Origin: Ananas comosus
Taxonomy: Eukaryota; Streptophyta; Magnoliopsida; Poales; Bromeliaceae
Reading direction: 5' to 3'
DNA length: 64,000 nt
Assembly: GCF_001540865.1 (NCBI RefSeq)
Contig: NC_033633.1
Span: forward strand, 8,215,691 to 8,279,690
Below are positions 1 to 13,293 of the stretch, one piece after another. Every line of letters starts with the position of its first letter. Within the stretch, counting starts at the first letter, position 1. Made by a program: the position numbers and the translations under genes. Below the pieces are notes generated by a model. It was not told where the DNA came from. It made no database searches and worked only from the letters and a program-made list of their open reading frames with translations.

Positions 1-642
1 CTCTATAACATATATCTTCTTATTCCATTCTTTTACGCAGCAGTTTTATTTATTCTAAGCAGAACTTCAACCTTACTTAATTCGTTTCCATTTCCAACAC
101 TAAGCATATATATCATTCATACGTATATACATGTAACATATACATTTATATGAGCAGCTTGTTCACATTCCACCACTTATATTATATAGAACTTTCACAT
201 TAATTATTTTCACCCAAACTAGTCACCTTGACATCAAACATAGAGCATTCTCTAGATTCATACAGTCAAATAGGCATTAAGCAACTTAGAAATTCTAAGT
301 TAACATTTTGCTCTAGGTTTCACATGCACTTAGAGCTTAACAATCATAATCTATCATTCAAACTCTCCTAATTTAAAACACAATAACATTAAGTAGGAAA
401 TAGATCAACCTATTTCAGTTTTTATCTCTATCATAATTCACCTATATATATACTATACTACATATAGCTCTTTATATTTAATCCATGGTTATATTCAACT
501 CCATAAGCTAAATTATGCATAATTAACTTTTCTTATAATCAGCAATTAGCATCATTCCCATTTCAGGAATTTGAGCTAATTATACTCCAAATTTCATTCT
601 TAATAATGCTAGGCATATAATATATATATATATATATATAAT

Positions 643-675
<33 letters not shown>

Positions 676-690
676 ATATATATATATAAG
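1..690. other. AT-rich non-coding DNA ending in a TA microsatellite
   Basis: No open frame or recognised gene. Positions about 615-688 are almost pure (TA)n with small interruptions. Confidence 0.6.
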
Positions 691-899
691 AGTAGGGCTA
701 AAATACTTTTACAAGTAATCACCTAAGTGATACTTGTGTGTTTCTAGCCCTTGGATGGAGAGATGGGAGGTTGAGATGATGGGGTGGTGGTTGTAGGTGG
801 ATATGTGTTTTGATCCAAGGGCTATTTGTAATCAAAAAGTAGATCCAATGGCTAAAAAGGTGATAGACTTGGGATTGATACTTGTAAAAGTATCCTATA
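691..899. mobile_element. Small MITE with ~23-bp terminal inverted repeats
   Basis: The left end GGGCTAAAATACTTTTACAAGTA is mirrored at the right by TACTTGTAAAAGTATCC just before another TA run. Inner arms CTAGCCCTTGGAT and ATCCAAGGGCTA also pair. It has no coding capacity. Confidence 0.7.
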
Positions 900-1981
900 T
901 ATATATAATGCTATATTTTTTTTTTATAATCTCTAGGCTTTCTACATACTACTACGTTACAAGCCTTTAATCATATAAAACCCTCTCATAGGTAGTTAGA
1001 ACAAACCTTAATTAAGATCTCAACCAACTTAAGTCTCGTTCATATTTCTAACCAATAATTCATATGCATTCTTTCCAACATATAGCTTATTAGAGATTTG
1101 CTCATGATGATATAAGCTCTAAAAGCTAACTATCCATTTGTTCAACTCATTCTAGAGTAGATAACATCACTCTAATTAAGAAATATTCTAATTCATACCT
1201 CAATTTCTTTCTTTCTAGCTGAATCCCTGCTCACTAGCCTCTTCTCAGCTCACAATACCCAAATTCACTAAACTCTTCTTCAAAAACCATTCTAGTGCTT
1301 TAGAGAAAGAGAGGAAGAAAAAGCTAAAAAGAAGAGGTGAGAAGATAAGCTCCAATACGTATGAAGCTGCTGGGGTTGTTGGCTGTAGATAAGACTAAGA
1401 AAAAATGCAATTAAGCCCCTCCACAATGCTGCAATTGCAGTTTTCACAAAACAATCCTGCAGTTTACGAAACAGTCCCTGCAGTTTACAAAACAGTCCCT
1501 GCTGGCAGCCGCAGCCTTGGCAGCCCATTTCTCACTTCTAGCTCGCTCCGATTTCATCCCAACACTTCCAAAACATGCTAATCTCTATGCCCAAACTACC
1601 AATTTAATTTGGAAGCATTTAATTTTTAATTTTGTATTAATTTGATCATTTTGAACAAATCGACTAAAAATTTCAGCTTTAGAGTAGCAATAGCAATTGG
1701 AGGTCTTTAGCCACTTCGATTCCATTCGTGTCTATTCTCATACTTCCAAAACATGTCAATTGCTGTTCTCAAGCTACTAATTAAGTTTAGAAACACTTAA
1801 TTTCCATTTTAGCATCATTGCGACCACTTTGATCACAATTAGCTCGAGATAAATTTTCAATGCATTACATAGATAGATAGATATGTATCTGGAAACTGTA
1901 AATGCAATAGTAGGAAAACTATGCTACTATGCCCATAATCATGAATATGAATGCATGCATCATATAATAAAGGTTTGCTAC
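900..1981. other. AT-rich non-coding DNA; left flank of LTR block
   Basis: No gene is evident. The last part (about 1866-1981, from the GATAGATAGATATGTAT run) recurs nearly identically at about 4360-4480. That places the LTR starting at 1982 inside an older LTR of the second family. Confidence 0.5.
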
Positions 1982-3216
1982 TGTCACGCCCCGGGACCGG
2001 CGGATGCCCTCCCTCTCGAATAAAAGGCGTCTAGAATAAAAGCGGAAGTAGAAGCAAGTAATAATACGAATAGAATAGTAACAACTAGTGATATCAGAGC
2101 GAGTAAAATTCTATCATCTACACCGAAGTGAAGAAATAAAGCTAGACAATAAAAGAAACCATAAGCAGTACAATAACTGTGTCTAGTATAAAAATGGTGG
2201 TCTCTAGTACACTGGTAAAACCCTCAACCTCTCGCAAAATAAAATAAGACATCGAGAGGTAGACCACCTAGCAACTCGTCATCGAAGGAAGCTAGCTCGA
2301 AGCAACTCCCTTCCCGCGATCCCTGGCCTCACCCTGCGTGGAAGGCTCTGAAAAACATCGAGAAAAAGAGGGCGTGAGAACTATAATTTATAGTTCCCAG
2401 TGGGCAATTACTGACCTCAGCTCAATGCACCACTAGGCCCCAAAAGAAGAGGGTAAGTACAATAATAATAGCAATAATGACTGCGATATAAAGGCATAAT
2501 TAAAATGCTAAATTACTAAACTCAAGTATAAACGATGTCATGGTGATGTACATCTACGATATCAAAATAGTAGGTCATTAACCTTCATGAATACATTATG
2601 CATAAGTTCTGTCATGGCAACCAAGTATGCTTTAATGCAAAATGGAGACTATCAAGTATACTACATGTCTCAACACTAGGCTAAAAGCATATAAATGTAA
2701 TTCAACTTCTAAACCTATCTAGTAGTGATTAACCATTCTCAACACCGTGTCGATTTTCATTTCCAATTAAGGACCTACCAAAGGTAGTCTAGCTTGTGCC
2801 GCCTAAGTGCCTGTGGTAGTCCAACATCCCTACTCTTGGAATGTGTCTGTCCCACTCGACCCCGTAGGCTTCTCAATACCGCACGAGCGAACATAAGTCG
2901 CGTAGGCTAATTCCGGAGTGCCGGCTTGTAGGGAGCGACCCTCACAAGCATGTGCGAATGAGCACAAATGGCAAGCAAGCATAGTCCAAGTCTCAAATAT
3001 CCAATCCTCATGTCTCTAACATGGTATGGTCACTGGCATCCCGAAGATCTAGTTTAAGTCACAATGTGAAGTTTCAACATTTGCTATGCCTAGTGCCCCT
3101 TGATGACACTTAGGCAATCTGATGTTCAATATGTATTTCAAATCCCTTGATGGCCCTATCCATTAGGTTCACACGCGTCCCGAGCTCAATGCCGCTTGAT
3201 GACATTAGCTCTCTAA
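1982..3216 (+). mobile_element. LTR fragment, family A (TGTCACGCCCCGGGACC start)
   Basis: It begins like the complete solo LTR at 56278 (TGTCACGCCCCGGGAC.GG) and follows it through the CCCAGTGGG motif and the AATTCCGGAGTGCCGGCTTG run. It carries the hairpin GAACTATAATTTATAGTTC at about 2379. It stops at a single N (3217). Its part from 2450 to about 3127 is repeated without visible change at 5501-6178. No protein-coding region is present. Confidence 0.75.
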
Positions 3217-3803
3217 NGCATACAACTCATGCATTCTTTAACATCTATCTCTTGCCTCATGCATTCATAATTAGCATGTTTATCATGCATTCATAATTAG
3301 CATGTATCTCATGCATCATTTACAATGTGGACTACCATTACTTGCATTCATTACTAGCACATATGTTATACTTTTATTTAGCATTTAACTCATGCATTCA
3401 CTCAACATATACTCTATACATTCAGTAGCATCTAGCTCTTGTTAATTATTTAGCAACTAGCTCATGTATTTAGCATCTAGTTCATGCATTATTCACTTGG
3501 TAATTAACTACCACATCATGCATCAATAATGAGACATATACCACTTTGGCATGGAAGCGACCTAATCGCTTCGGTAGAGCACAACCCACTTGTAATGCTC
3601 TCCGATTGCTTGTAGTCACTTGCAATCGGGCTCCCGCGGCACACGTGATCCGATTCGGCTTCAACTCGCGATTGATCGCCGAACGCCAACAATCCGCAAC
3701 GTAGGGTCATCAAAGGCTCATCTCTAAACTTTAATTAGAAAACAATAGGGTTAAATGAGATCAAAACCCTCATTTACCCATAATCCCCATTTTCTAAGCC
3801 TAG

Positions 3804-5499
3804 TGTCACGCCCCGCCCCGAAACCACTACCAATTTGGCACGATTCGGGCGCCGCGAGCGGACCGCCGAACGGACAGCACCTCCCCTGCCCGCCCAAGGC
3901 TCACAACAAGAATGTGTACAAGAATTTTTCAGAAATTTAAATTCTAAATATACACATTCAACGGGGCACGAATAGTGCCAGCAACTACAAGAGCAAGCAA
4001 TCCACAGGAATAACATGTGAAATAAAGAGAGTACTTTACTAACTATTACAATAGTTCATTTACATCATTTTCTTTAAATGATTACATCATTCATCCAAAA
4101 TACATAGCTCTCCAAGTCCTCACCTACAATGAATCTATCTCAATACATAGGTGTACTAATGAAAAAAGGAAAGCTACTATACTACCACGGTCTCACTGAT
4201 CGGGAGCGATGCCCTTGCTGCGGTCCTCCCTCGGCAGCCCTGTACCTACCACTGGAAATAGAGTAAGGTGAGAACTATCTTCCATAGTTCCCAGTGAGCT
4301 CGGCCGCCGACTCGGCCGGTCTCCCCACTAGGTCCAAGTGGGCACAAGTAACAACAGATAGATAGATAGATATGTATCAGAAAACTATAAATGCAATAGT
4401 AGGAAAACTATGCTACTATGCCCATAATCATGAATATGAATGCATGCATCATATAATAAAGGTTTGCCACCATGCTAACAAATTCGATCCATGTTCGAAT
4501 AGTAATGTTCAATGACATTGATAAACCTTCACCTTTCCATTTACCCAATCTGTGGCGAGGCCCTAGGGCTCACCTATAACTCACCTTTCAATACTAAATT
4601 AGGGAGGGAGCTCCAAGTGCACCCAAGCCCGGGACCGTCTGCGGACCTCCATGTGGTTCGGACCTCCAAGTGGTCCTAGTCGCATGACACTCCGGAGTAC
4701 TCGACGACAATCCCCTCCATGTGGGGATATGGATGGCTATACCACCCCAAAAGCAGACTGTGAGCTAGATCTATCCTCTCCAAGTGAGGATACACTACCA
4801 CTAGGGTCAACAACCCAATCCAATCCTCTCCAAGTGAGGATGCACTACAACTAGGGTCAACAACCCAATCCGATCCTCTCCGAGTGAGGATGCCCTACAA
4901 CTAGGGTCAATGTCTCAATAACTCATCGACAACCTCTCCATGTGAGGTTACTTAGGTTTACTAAGTTCTTGTCCACAAGGCATTTTCTAAGGGGTCCACC
5001 TATCCCTAGGTTCTCAAACCTCTAGTGTCATTTACACTACATTAATGCCACTCGTCATCATTTAACATTTGGATGCCACTCGTTTGTTCTTTAACATTAA
5101 CACTACTTTCTATGTCATCGACACCCCCATCGGGTTCATCTCTTTTCTTTCGCATCATAGGATCCACGTTCCGACCCAATCCTCATCTATCTAAGTCACC
5201 AAGTGTTCCAAGTACACTAGGTTATCATTTAGAAAGCATAAGGAATGGAGCTACTATGCAATCCTACAATGCAACATGTAAAAGATGAGATTAAATGCAA
5301 TCTAAGACATAGAAAGGAGTTCGAAAGCTTCGGGATGGCACCCCCCACCTTTTATCGATGTAGAGGCTTGGAAATTCTTCTCGGCGAACCTTACGAAATG
5401 GCTTTAACCTTCCTTGCCCAAGACAATGCTAATTCGGCCCTATTTTGCCGAGAACTTCACGCCGGCTCGCCGAATGCTAAAACCGACTTCGCCCCCGCG
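3804..5499 (+). mobile_element. LTR fragment, family B (TGTCACGCCCCGCCCCG start)
   Basis: A related but distinct LTR start at 3804, with the same downstream order of a ...GAGAACTAT...ATAGTTCCCAGTG hairpin and CCCACTAGGTCC near 4270-4330. It ends at a single N (5500). Its last 480 bases (from 5018) recur at 7599-8080, mostly identical at first and with substitutions after about 5277. No coding sequence is present. Confidence 0.7.
4774..4925. repeat. Three tandem ~50-bp repeats within family B LTR
   Basis: Three consecutive units start ATCCTCTCC(A/G)AGTGAGGAT and continue ..ACTAGGGTCAACAACCCAATCC. Each unit holds a CCTC...GAGG mini-stem. The unit is about 50 bp and the copies differ at a few positions. 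Confidence 0.8.
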
Positions 5500-5500
5500 N

Positions 5501-7597
5501 AGGGTAAGTACAATAATAATAGCAATAATGACTGCGATATAAAGGCATAATTAAAATGCTAAATTACTAAACTCAAGTATAAACGATGTCATGGTGATGT
5601 ACATCTACGATATCAAAATAGTAGGTCATTAACCTTCATGAATACATTATGCATAAGTTCTGTCATGGCAACCAAGTATGCTTTAATGCAAAATGGAGAC
5701 TATCAAGTATACTACATGTCTCAACACTAGGCTAAAAGCATATAAATGTAATTCAACTTCTAAACCTATCTAGTAGTGATTAACCATTCTCAACACCGTG
5801 TCGATTTTCATTTCCAATTAAGGACCTACCAAAGGTAGTCTAGCTTGTGCCGCCTAAGTGCCTGTGGTAGTCCAACATCCCTACTCTTGGAATGTGTCTG
5901 TCCCACTCGACCCCGTAGGCTTCTCAATACCGCACGAGCGAACATAAGTCGCGTAGGCTAATTCCGGAGTGCCGGCTTGTAGGGAGCGACCCTCACAAGC
6001 ATGTGCGAATGAGCACAAATGGCAAGCAAGCATAGTCCAAGTCTCAAATATCCAATCCTCATGTCTCTAACATGGTATGGTCACTGGCATCCCGAAGATC
6101 TAGTTTAAGTCACAATGTGAAGTTTCAACATTTGCTATGCCTAGTGCCCCTTGATGACACTTAGGCAATCTGATGTTCAACATGCATTCCAAATCCCTCA
6201 ATGGCCCTATCCGCTAGGTTCTCACATGTCCCGAGCTCAATGCCGCTTGATGACATTAGCTCTCTAGTTCACATACCTTCTAAGTGGCAATCTTGTCATC
6301 TTTCATGTCACAAGTGAACTCAAGTTTAAATGCATGAATCCGAACTCATTTACACTATAGAAGTATGAAACCAAGTCTCATAAAGAATGCTAAATGCAAC
6401 CATAAATCTCCCAAGCAACTCCCTACTACAAAGGGGTCCAAAATTTCATCATATATAACATAGACCTTTTAGGCATTCTAAAATTCACAATAAATACATA
6501 TAACAAGAATATGCATACCTTTTCATTTAACGATGCTTAATTAAGCACAAATGAGAATTTCTCAATGTGTGGCTAGGTCAAACCCACCGAACCGTCGCGT
6601 AGCATCTCGTTTCGCCGAACAAAGTTGTCCCCGAGTCCCAAAATACCCTAAAAGCATTGAGCGACAAGATACACGGGCATTACGATCAATCTATAAGGTC
6701 AAACTTTAACAAAATTAGCAAAAGGGCTAAAACTCACCCAATGTGTGGAAAATCTCTCTCAAGCTCCAAAAGAGAGCTAAATCCCTTCCAATCCAAGCCC
6801 AAGGAAGGTTCTAATCCAACCAATTTAGTTCCAAAAGCCCTAGATCAAAAAGCCCCAAAATCAACCCTAAAACCTCATTCTAGGGTTCCAATACAATAAA
6901 ACCTCAAATCCAAGGTCTAGATGGAGAGAAAGAGCTACCAACCTCTAAGAAACTCCAATCCAAGCTCCAAGGGTGAAGTTCTCCTCTTTGGCAAGCTCCA
7001 AGTCCAAGCTTCATGCACCAAGGAAGAAGAGAGGGTGAGGAAGATGCTCCAAGTCCACTAGTAGCTCTCAAACTTCTTCTTCTTCCTTCCTTCTTCTCCT
7101 TCTCCTTCTCCTTCTTCTCTATCTAGGGTGGAGAGAGAGTTAAGAGGAGAGAAATGAGGAGAGGAGAGAGGGGATGGGTCATATAGACCATCTATTGTAA
7201 CAAAATCCAGCTAGGTCCTCCAAAAATCCAAAATTACCACAGCCCGGTCTGGGCAGTTTTCGCCCAGAGGGACCGGTCTCTCCCCAGCAGGGACCGGTCT
7301 TTCCCTGCGAACCCGAAAAACCAACGTTCGGGAACCGGTCTCTCCCTGTGTGGGACCGGTCTCTCTCTGCGAAGGCGCGCACGGGGACCGGTCTCGCCCG
7401 CCAGGGACCGGTTGTCTCAGGGCTGCCGCAACACTGTTCACTGGGGGACCGGTCTCTCCTCCCAGGGACCGGTCCCCGAGAGTAAAAACTCTCAGGACTT
7501 ATCCAGAATTCCAGTTTTCGAACTTTTTAGGTCGGAAAACATTCTACAACCCTCCACCAAGTGCGGAAAAGCTCGAAATACATCCAAACACTCGAAC
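5501..7597 (+). mobile_element. LTR fragment, family A, distal part
   Basis: It starts immediately after a single N. The first ~680 bases duplicate 2450-3127. The remainder follows the distal half of the solo LTR at 56278-58911, including ACCGTCGCGTAG, a CTTCTCCTT tract and the ACCGGTC array at about 7245-7480. It stops at another single N (7598), just short of the expected LTR end. Confidence 0.75.
7240..7480. repeat. Array of GGGACCGGTCTCTCC-like motifs
   Basis: About nine dispersed copies of GGGACCGGTC(T/C)CTCCC spaced roughly 15-40 bases inside a family A LTR. The core ACCGGT is self-complementary. Similar arrays occur at 8620-8910 and 58580-58760. Confidence 0.85.
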
Positions 7598-7598
7598 N

Positions 7599-9902
7599 AC
7601 CTCTAGTGTCATTTACACTACATTAATGCCACTCGTCATCATTTAACATTTGGATGCCACTCGTTTGTTCTTTAACATTAACACTACTTTCTATGTCATC
7701 GACACCCCCATCGGGTTCATCTCTTTTCTTTCGCATCATAGGATCCACGTTCCGACCCAATCCTCACCTATCTAAGTCACCAAGTGTTCCAAGTACACTA
7801 GGTTATCATTTAGAAAGCATAAGGAATGGAGCTACTATGCAATCCTACAATGCAACATGTAAGAGATAAGATTAAATACAATCTAAGACATAGAAAGGAG
7901 TTCGAAAGCTTCGGGATGGCACCCCTCACCTTTTATCGATGTAGAGGGTTGGAAATTCTTCTCGGCGAACCTTACGAAAAGGTTTTAGCCTTTCTTGCCC
8001 AAGATAATGCTAATTCGGCCCTATTTTGCCGAGAACTTCACGCCGGCTCGCCGAATCTAAAACCGATTTCGCCCCCGCGTTTTGTGATCTAGCAATTGGG
8101 TTTCCAAGGCTTCAAATGGGATCAATCTCATACTTTCACAAAAACTCCATTTTGGAGCCCTATGTTTGCACCTATAGCAAACCACCAATAAATCCCTAGA
8201 TTCTTGGGATTGATCTACTTAGAAGCATGCTTAGGGTCTATTTGACCCATTCCAAAGCATCAAAACCCAAAACCCTAAGTTCTAGAAGCTAGGGTTTAGT
8301 AGCTTACCTCTAGAGCTACTTCAAAGAGAAGATGAGAGGGAGATGTGGGTGTCCAAAGCCTTCCTCTTGATCTCCTTCTTCTTCTCCTTCTTGTTCTTCT
8401 TCTTCCTTTCCTTCCTCTCTTTCTTGTTCTTCTTCTTCTTCTCCTTTCTTTTCTAGAGAGAGAGAGAGAAAATATGAGAGGGAGAGAGTGTGAGTGAGGG
8501 TGAGAGAGGAAGAGAGCTCAGCCCCTCTAATCCCCCACTTACTAATGCCATTTTGCATAAAAACCCCTCAACTTTTAATCCTATACACTGCCCTTACTGG
8601 GCAGAATTCGCGCGGAAGGACTGGTCTCCCCGACTTGGGACCGGTCCCCGAGGGCCTCCCTCGGGCGCACGCGTTCGGGAACCGGTCTCTCACCGAGAGA
8701 CCGGTCCTTGGGAGACCGGTCCTCACCTGAGAGATCGGTCCCCGAGAGTTCGATTTTTAGGACTTAGCCAAATTTCGACATTTCTCTCGGTTTTCACCTA
8801 CGGGGACCGGTCCTTCCCAGCTCAGGGACCGATTGCATCAAGCAACCCCGCGACTGTAGCTACGGGGACCGGTCCTCCCCTCCAGGGACCGGTCCCAGAG
8901 AGCAAAATATGCCAAGTCCAGATTTTTGCTTATTTGCTCTCGCGGACTCAACTCCAAAGCACTTTTTGTGTTTTGGACATTTTCAACTCGCACAAAGGGT
9001 ATTCTCTCGACAGTTAGTCGATCCTGGATGAAGTACAATCCTCGAATTTCGAGAATTCACTTCCTCACACCTAGGGTTTCATGAATCCTCAAGAACAACA
9101 AATCTCATGGTTAAACTTTAACCAAGCTAATTTAGAATCATCTAGAGATTCTAAACATTTCATTTACAAAAGATTTAATCCAAACCCTATCTTAAATCAC
9201 AAAACTCACCATGGCTACATAGCTTTCCACTATTAAAGAGCTTGCTTCACCATTGGAGAGCTCCAAGCTTCACCTCCAACTTCATCTTCTCCAACTTCAT
9301 CTTTAATGGAGAAACTTGCTAGAGAGAGAAAACTAGAGGAGAGAGAAATGTGAGGAGTGGGCTAAAGAGCAAGAGAGAAAGAGCTCTCTCTCTCTCTCTT
9401 GGGTTGAACAAAACAAAGGGAAAAGCCCTTTTGTTACACAAATAGCCCCCTCAACTAAATACAATTTACTTTCAGTTTAGCAGCTCAGGATCAGATACTT
9501 TTCGTTGGCCCTTCTGAATGTCCGTCTACGCTCAAATTTGACAGTTAGACTCGGTTTTTGCTAAATAAACGGAATATATCTTAATTTCTCAGTTTCGACC
9601 ATTTTTTGTCAGCGAAAGCTCTACTGAGCTGAAATCTCTAGCAGATAGCAGTCGGATTTTATTTTTCACCTTCCGAATGTCAGAATGACATGAAACTTTA
9701 AATCTAGCATCATAAAAATAATTCTGATATATTCTCCAGTTTTCATAATTTTCTGACACTGTACATTTTCTGCTAAAATATCAGTCCCGTTTCTCACAGA
9801 AAATTCTAAATTTTCTGTTTTCATTCCGATTTCAGCACAAGTCATTTCCAATTTATATTTTACTTCTTTAAATCCAATAAAAATAGTATCTCACACTATT
9901 TT
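7599..9902 (+). mobile_element. LTR fragment, family B, distal part with ACCGGTC array
   Basis: It begins after N at 7598 with a copy of 5018-5499, then continues through CTTCTTCTT and GAGAGA tracts, an ACCGGTC array (8620-8910) and AT-rich DNA to the next LTR start at 9903. The end of the element is not clear. Short frames here are not credible genes. Confidence 0.6.
8620..8910. repeat. Second GGACCGGTC motif array
   Basis: About nine copies of the GGACCGGTC core or close variants, alternating with CGAGAGA/CCCCGAGAG runs, inside the family B LTR block. The motif is shared with family A although the surrounding sequence differs. Confidence 0.8.
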
Positions 9903-11783
9903 TGTCACGCCCCGCGACCGCCCGCCTATTTGGCCGGGTCGCGGCGCCGCAACAGATCGCCGAACGGACAGGGTTTCCCCTGTACTGCGGACAGAGTCTC
10001 CCCTGTACGTTCAAGGCATAGCAATCAATACAATGTACAAAGTTCCAACCAGGAACACATTTCAATCAAGATTGCATAATGGAAGGTATCAAACAACATA
10101 ACACATCTTATGTTATTACATGCATTCACATTCATACATTTTACATCCCAAATACTTATTACATTTAACTTCCAAATACAATCCGATTTAACATGATTAT
10201 TACAATCTTATTCCTTTCATTTTCTTACATCTTTAAGAAAAGCCGACTCAGGGTACCGCTATCTCTGGTCTCGGTGGTAGGGCGCTAACTATGATGCTAC
10301 GCCCTCGCCTCGCGCCGCCGCGCCGCTCACGTGTGAACCTGTAACACCCCAAAACCACGTGGGGTGAGAACCAACTCCATGGTTCCCAGTGGGTACGGCC
10401 ACCCAAGGGAAAAGTTCGACCAATAGGTCCAAGGGAGGCAACTGCAAGTTAGTTCAATAAACAGATAGATATATATATCTTGATTATGCAACGAATAAAA
10501 CCATGCATTGCCTCACGAATGCAATAATGTAATGCTATATGCAAATCATGCAATAATGCAACTATGCAACCAACTAGTAGTTCATTTGACACTACTTTCA
10601 AATCTGCTAACCATAGCTCATCCATTCGATATCTAAGGTTTCCTCTATCTTAGATTCTTGTCAATCACCGTTTTAATCATAAAGTTTCATCTACCTTTAC
10701 AAGGCTAACCACCCGACTCGGTCTTGAGTCAATCGTCTGCGGAGTACCGCACTAGAACCAGGCTCGAGGCGATGGACGTCTCACATACACCTCAGCCCTA
10801 AATCCTCTCGACTAGGATACCAAATCCATAACTCATAAGGTATACTTGTTGTACAATCATTTGGCTATGACCCAATCTTACCGGTTAACCATGTTAACCC
10901 CAATAACTCACAACCAAATTCCTTAATAACGGGGGACTCGAACCTCCCTAGGGACCGTCAACTGGTGGGACTTTACCACGCCCAGTGGTGACCAACTCCG
11001 GAGCGCACCGCCCGAGGGGGAGCTACCTCCCTCAAGCCAAGACTTATCGTGAGTGTCGATCCAATCCTCAACTTGAGGATACATAGCCACTAGTCACAAT
11101 GCCAATGTCACAATAGGTCTCTACCTATTTAATCATGCCACTCTCTATGTCAACTTGGACAAATGTCAATATGGTTAAACTATGTTTAACAATCACTTTC
11201 TTGATGCCAATCATGTCTCTATTGTCATTGTCACCCTTGTTTACTAATGTTCAAGTCCAACTCTCACATTTACACAATAATAGGGTCCTAACATACATGA
11301 ATGACACCAGAATATATATGATCAATCACCACAAGTGTTTGCTAGGTTCAAGATGCTAGGTTTAATGCCACTCGATCTAATATACATATAGATTGTCCAC
11401 TATGTTCCACAACATGGCAATACGTCATCAAGTATGTCTTTCTATTTAACATAATCCACAATATGTAAATTCATAATATATCATCATGCACATATACCAC
11501 TAGCATCACATGATTTGTCAACATACATATAGTCATTATCCAAAATAGTCCATACGTAGCATCTCATGCATTCTTTTAGCACTTAATTCATTATGCATTA
11601 CATTTAGCATATTCTACAACATGTCATCATACATTCCTTTTATGATGTTCTTATAATGCTAATATTCATACGCCCTTTATATTATGCATTCAAAGCATTA
11701 ATCATATGCATTTATCTAGCATTTATATAGTATATTAACATGCATTCTTTTCACATTCTTATATTATGTCAATATGCATCAAT
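9903..11783 (+). mobile_element. LTR fragment, third family (TGTCACGCCCCGCGACC start)
   Basis: A new TGTCACG start follows ACACTATTTT. The block has the shared GAGAACCAACTCCATGGTTC hairpin and CCCAGTGGG near 10359-10392, then CCAATAGGTCC. It runs to a single N at 11784. After the N, about 125 bases (ACAGAAAATTCTAAAT...) resemble 9775-9902 with roughly one difference per ten bases. No coding sequence is present. Confidence 0.65.
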
Positions 11784-11941
11784 NTATCTGCCCCGTTTCC
11801 AACAGAAAATTCTAAATCTTCTGTTTTCATTCCGATTTCAGCACAAGTCACTTCTGACTTATGTTTTACTTCTACAAATCCAATAAAAATAGTTTCTCAC
11901 ACTATTTTTATTTATTTTTATTTTTATACCAAAATCTGGTA

Positions 11942-12388
11942 TGTTACAATTTTTATTTACTATTATTTTTATATTAAAATCCGGTATATTACAATTATAT
12001 TCCTCTATATAATATACGGGAGTTTTTAGAAAACCCTAGCCGTCATCTCTCTTTTCCTCTCTCTTCCATCTTCTAGCAAAAGAGGTCTTTTGCAAAGGAG
12101 CTAGCACCCCGGTGAGGACATCGATCAAATCATCAACCTCATGTGGATACCTATAGAGGCCGGACGCGTGTGCGGCTTCAAGAGAACCTAATTTCACGAT
12201 CATCAAATTAAGGTGAAGATCTATCCGCGCAAAAGGTAAAGATTCGATCTTGGTTTTCTCCTTTAATCTTAAAGAACATGAGGGATCCTAATTGCGTGAT
12301 TTTTGAGATTGGATCTCGAGAGTTTTCAAAATCAAATTTGTTTGATTTATTTTTCCGCTGTGTTTTTACCATACGCAATTTTCTAACA
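11942..12388 (+). mobile_element. 3' part of a Ty1/copia-type LTR
   Basis: The sequence ends ...TTTTCTAACA directly before a primer-binding site, the usual arrangement at a copia 5' LTR. A TGTTACAA run near 11942 may be its start, but this edge is uncertain. The LTR contains a TCTCTTTTCCTCTCTC tract and ends in a T-rich region. Confidence 0.5.
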
Positions 12389-12389
12389 G

Positions 12390-12403
12390 TGGTATAAGAG
12401 CCA
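12390..12403 (+). promoter_or_regulatory. Retrotransposon primer-binding site (initiator tRNA-Met type)
   Basis: TGGTATAAGAGCCA differs by one base from the canonical TGGTATCAGAGCCA and sits two bases after the LTR end CA. It is typical for plant copia elements. No gag-pol frame follows; the next 300 bases are AT-rich repeats of TTTAAAATTTAAA. Confidence 0.75.
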
Positions 12404-12960
12404 AGTTCATGTTTTTAAGATTAAAATTATGATTTTGGGTATTTTAAACCATTCTACGCCGGTTGAACGACATATGGATCGTCTTTGGCTAATTCGAAAA
12501 ATTTAAATTGATCAAAGGATTTAATCGATGATTTCTAGCAAACAAGCAAAAAAAAAAAAGAAGAAGAAGAAAGTTACTGTAATATTTTAAAATTTAAAAT
12601 TTAAAATTAAATTTTAAATTTGATCATTTTAAATTTTAAAATTTGAATTTTAAAATTTAAAATTAAAATTTAAAATTTAAAATTAAATTTTAAATTTGAA
12701 AAGTTGAGATTTAAAAATTCAAATATGAATTTGAAATTTTAAAATTTACATTTAATGTTAAATTTATAGTTTGAATCTAAACTAAAAATAAAAAATTAAA
12801 GTTTGAGCTCAAAATCAGAATCAATTTTGAAGGATTCGAATACTTCAAAATCAATTTTCTGATTTTGAAAGACAGAATCATATTTTTCATCTCTGTCGTC
12901 CTAAATGCTTTACTGAACTCAAAAATTAATTTTAGTCAGTCACGCCAAATCAGTTTTTGG
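12404..12960. other. AT-rich remnant of retrotransposon internal region
   Basis: Dominated by AAATTTTAAAATTT-type runs (12575-12760). No protein frame is seen. Confidence 0.5.
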
Positions 12961-12973
12961 ACAGGCCAACATC

Positions 12974-13293
12974 GTGACCTGTAGTTATATACACCTCTCT
13001 CCCCGTCGCTGCAACCAAATCGTGCACCATCGCGCATGCCGGTCCATCATTCCCCTCCATCGGCTCTCTCTCCCTCTCTTCGTCGCCCTCAAACCTCCCC
13101 CTCGCCCTCGCCCTCGTCCCAGACCACCTACTCCCTCTCCCTCTCTTCTCTTTCTTCATATAGCGAGCATCCCCGCAGCATTTTTCGTTCCCCACGAGCA
13201 TCCTCGCAGCGACAGCCCATACAACCGTAACCCCCGGCGCAGACGGTTGCCCCCACGAGCACCCCGCCTATCCCCCCACGCAACGCAGCCACC
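12974..13293 (+). other. Possible 5' non-coding leader exon of the PIEZO gene
   Basis: A C/T-rich stretch, GC-richer than its surroundings, ends at a good splice-donor sequence (CCACCAG|gtcagt near 13293). It lies 1.4 kb before the PIEZO start codon. Its longest open frame is Ser/Pro/Arg-rich low-complexity sequence and does not look like a protein. A pyrimidine-rich spliced leader is the likeliest reading, but transcription is not shown by the sequence alone. Confidence 0.35.

Noticed and set aside
7240..7480. CRISPR-like or satellite array from the ACCGGTC repeats
   Set aside because: Units are about 15 bp with irregular spacing, and the host is a plant LTR. The three occurrences follow LTR copies rather than forming a long tandem satellite.
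5073..7869. Two identical 71-codon frames (5073-5288 and 7654-7869) as a conserved peptide
   Set aside because: Both lie in the same LTR sequence duplicated at single-N joins, so identity reflects the copy error, not selection.
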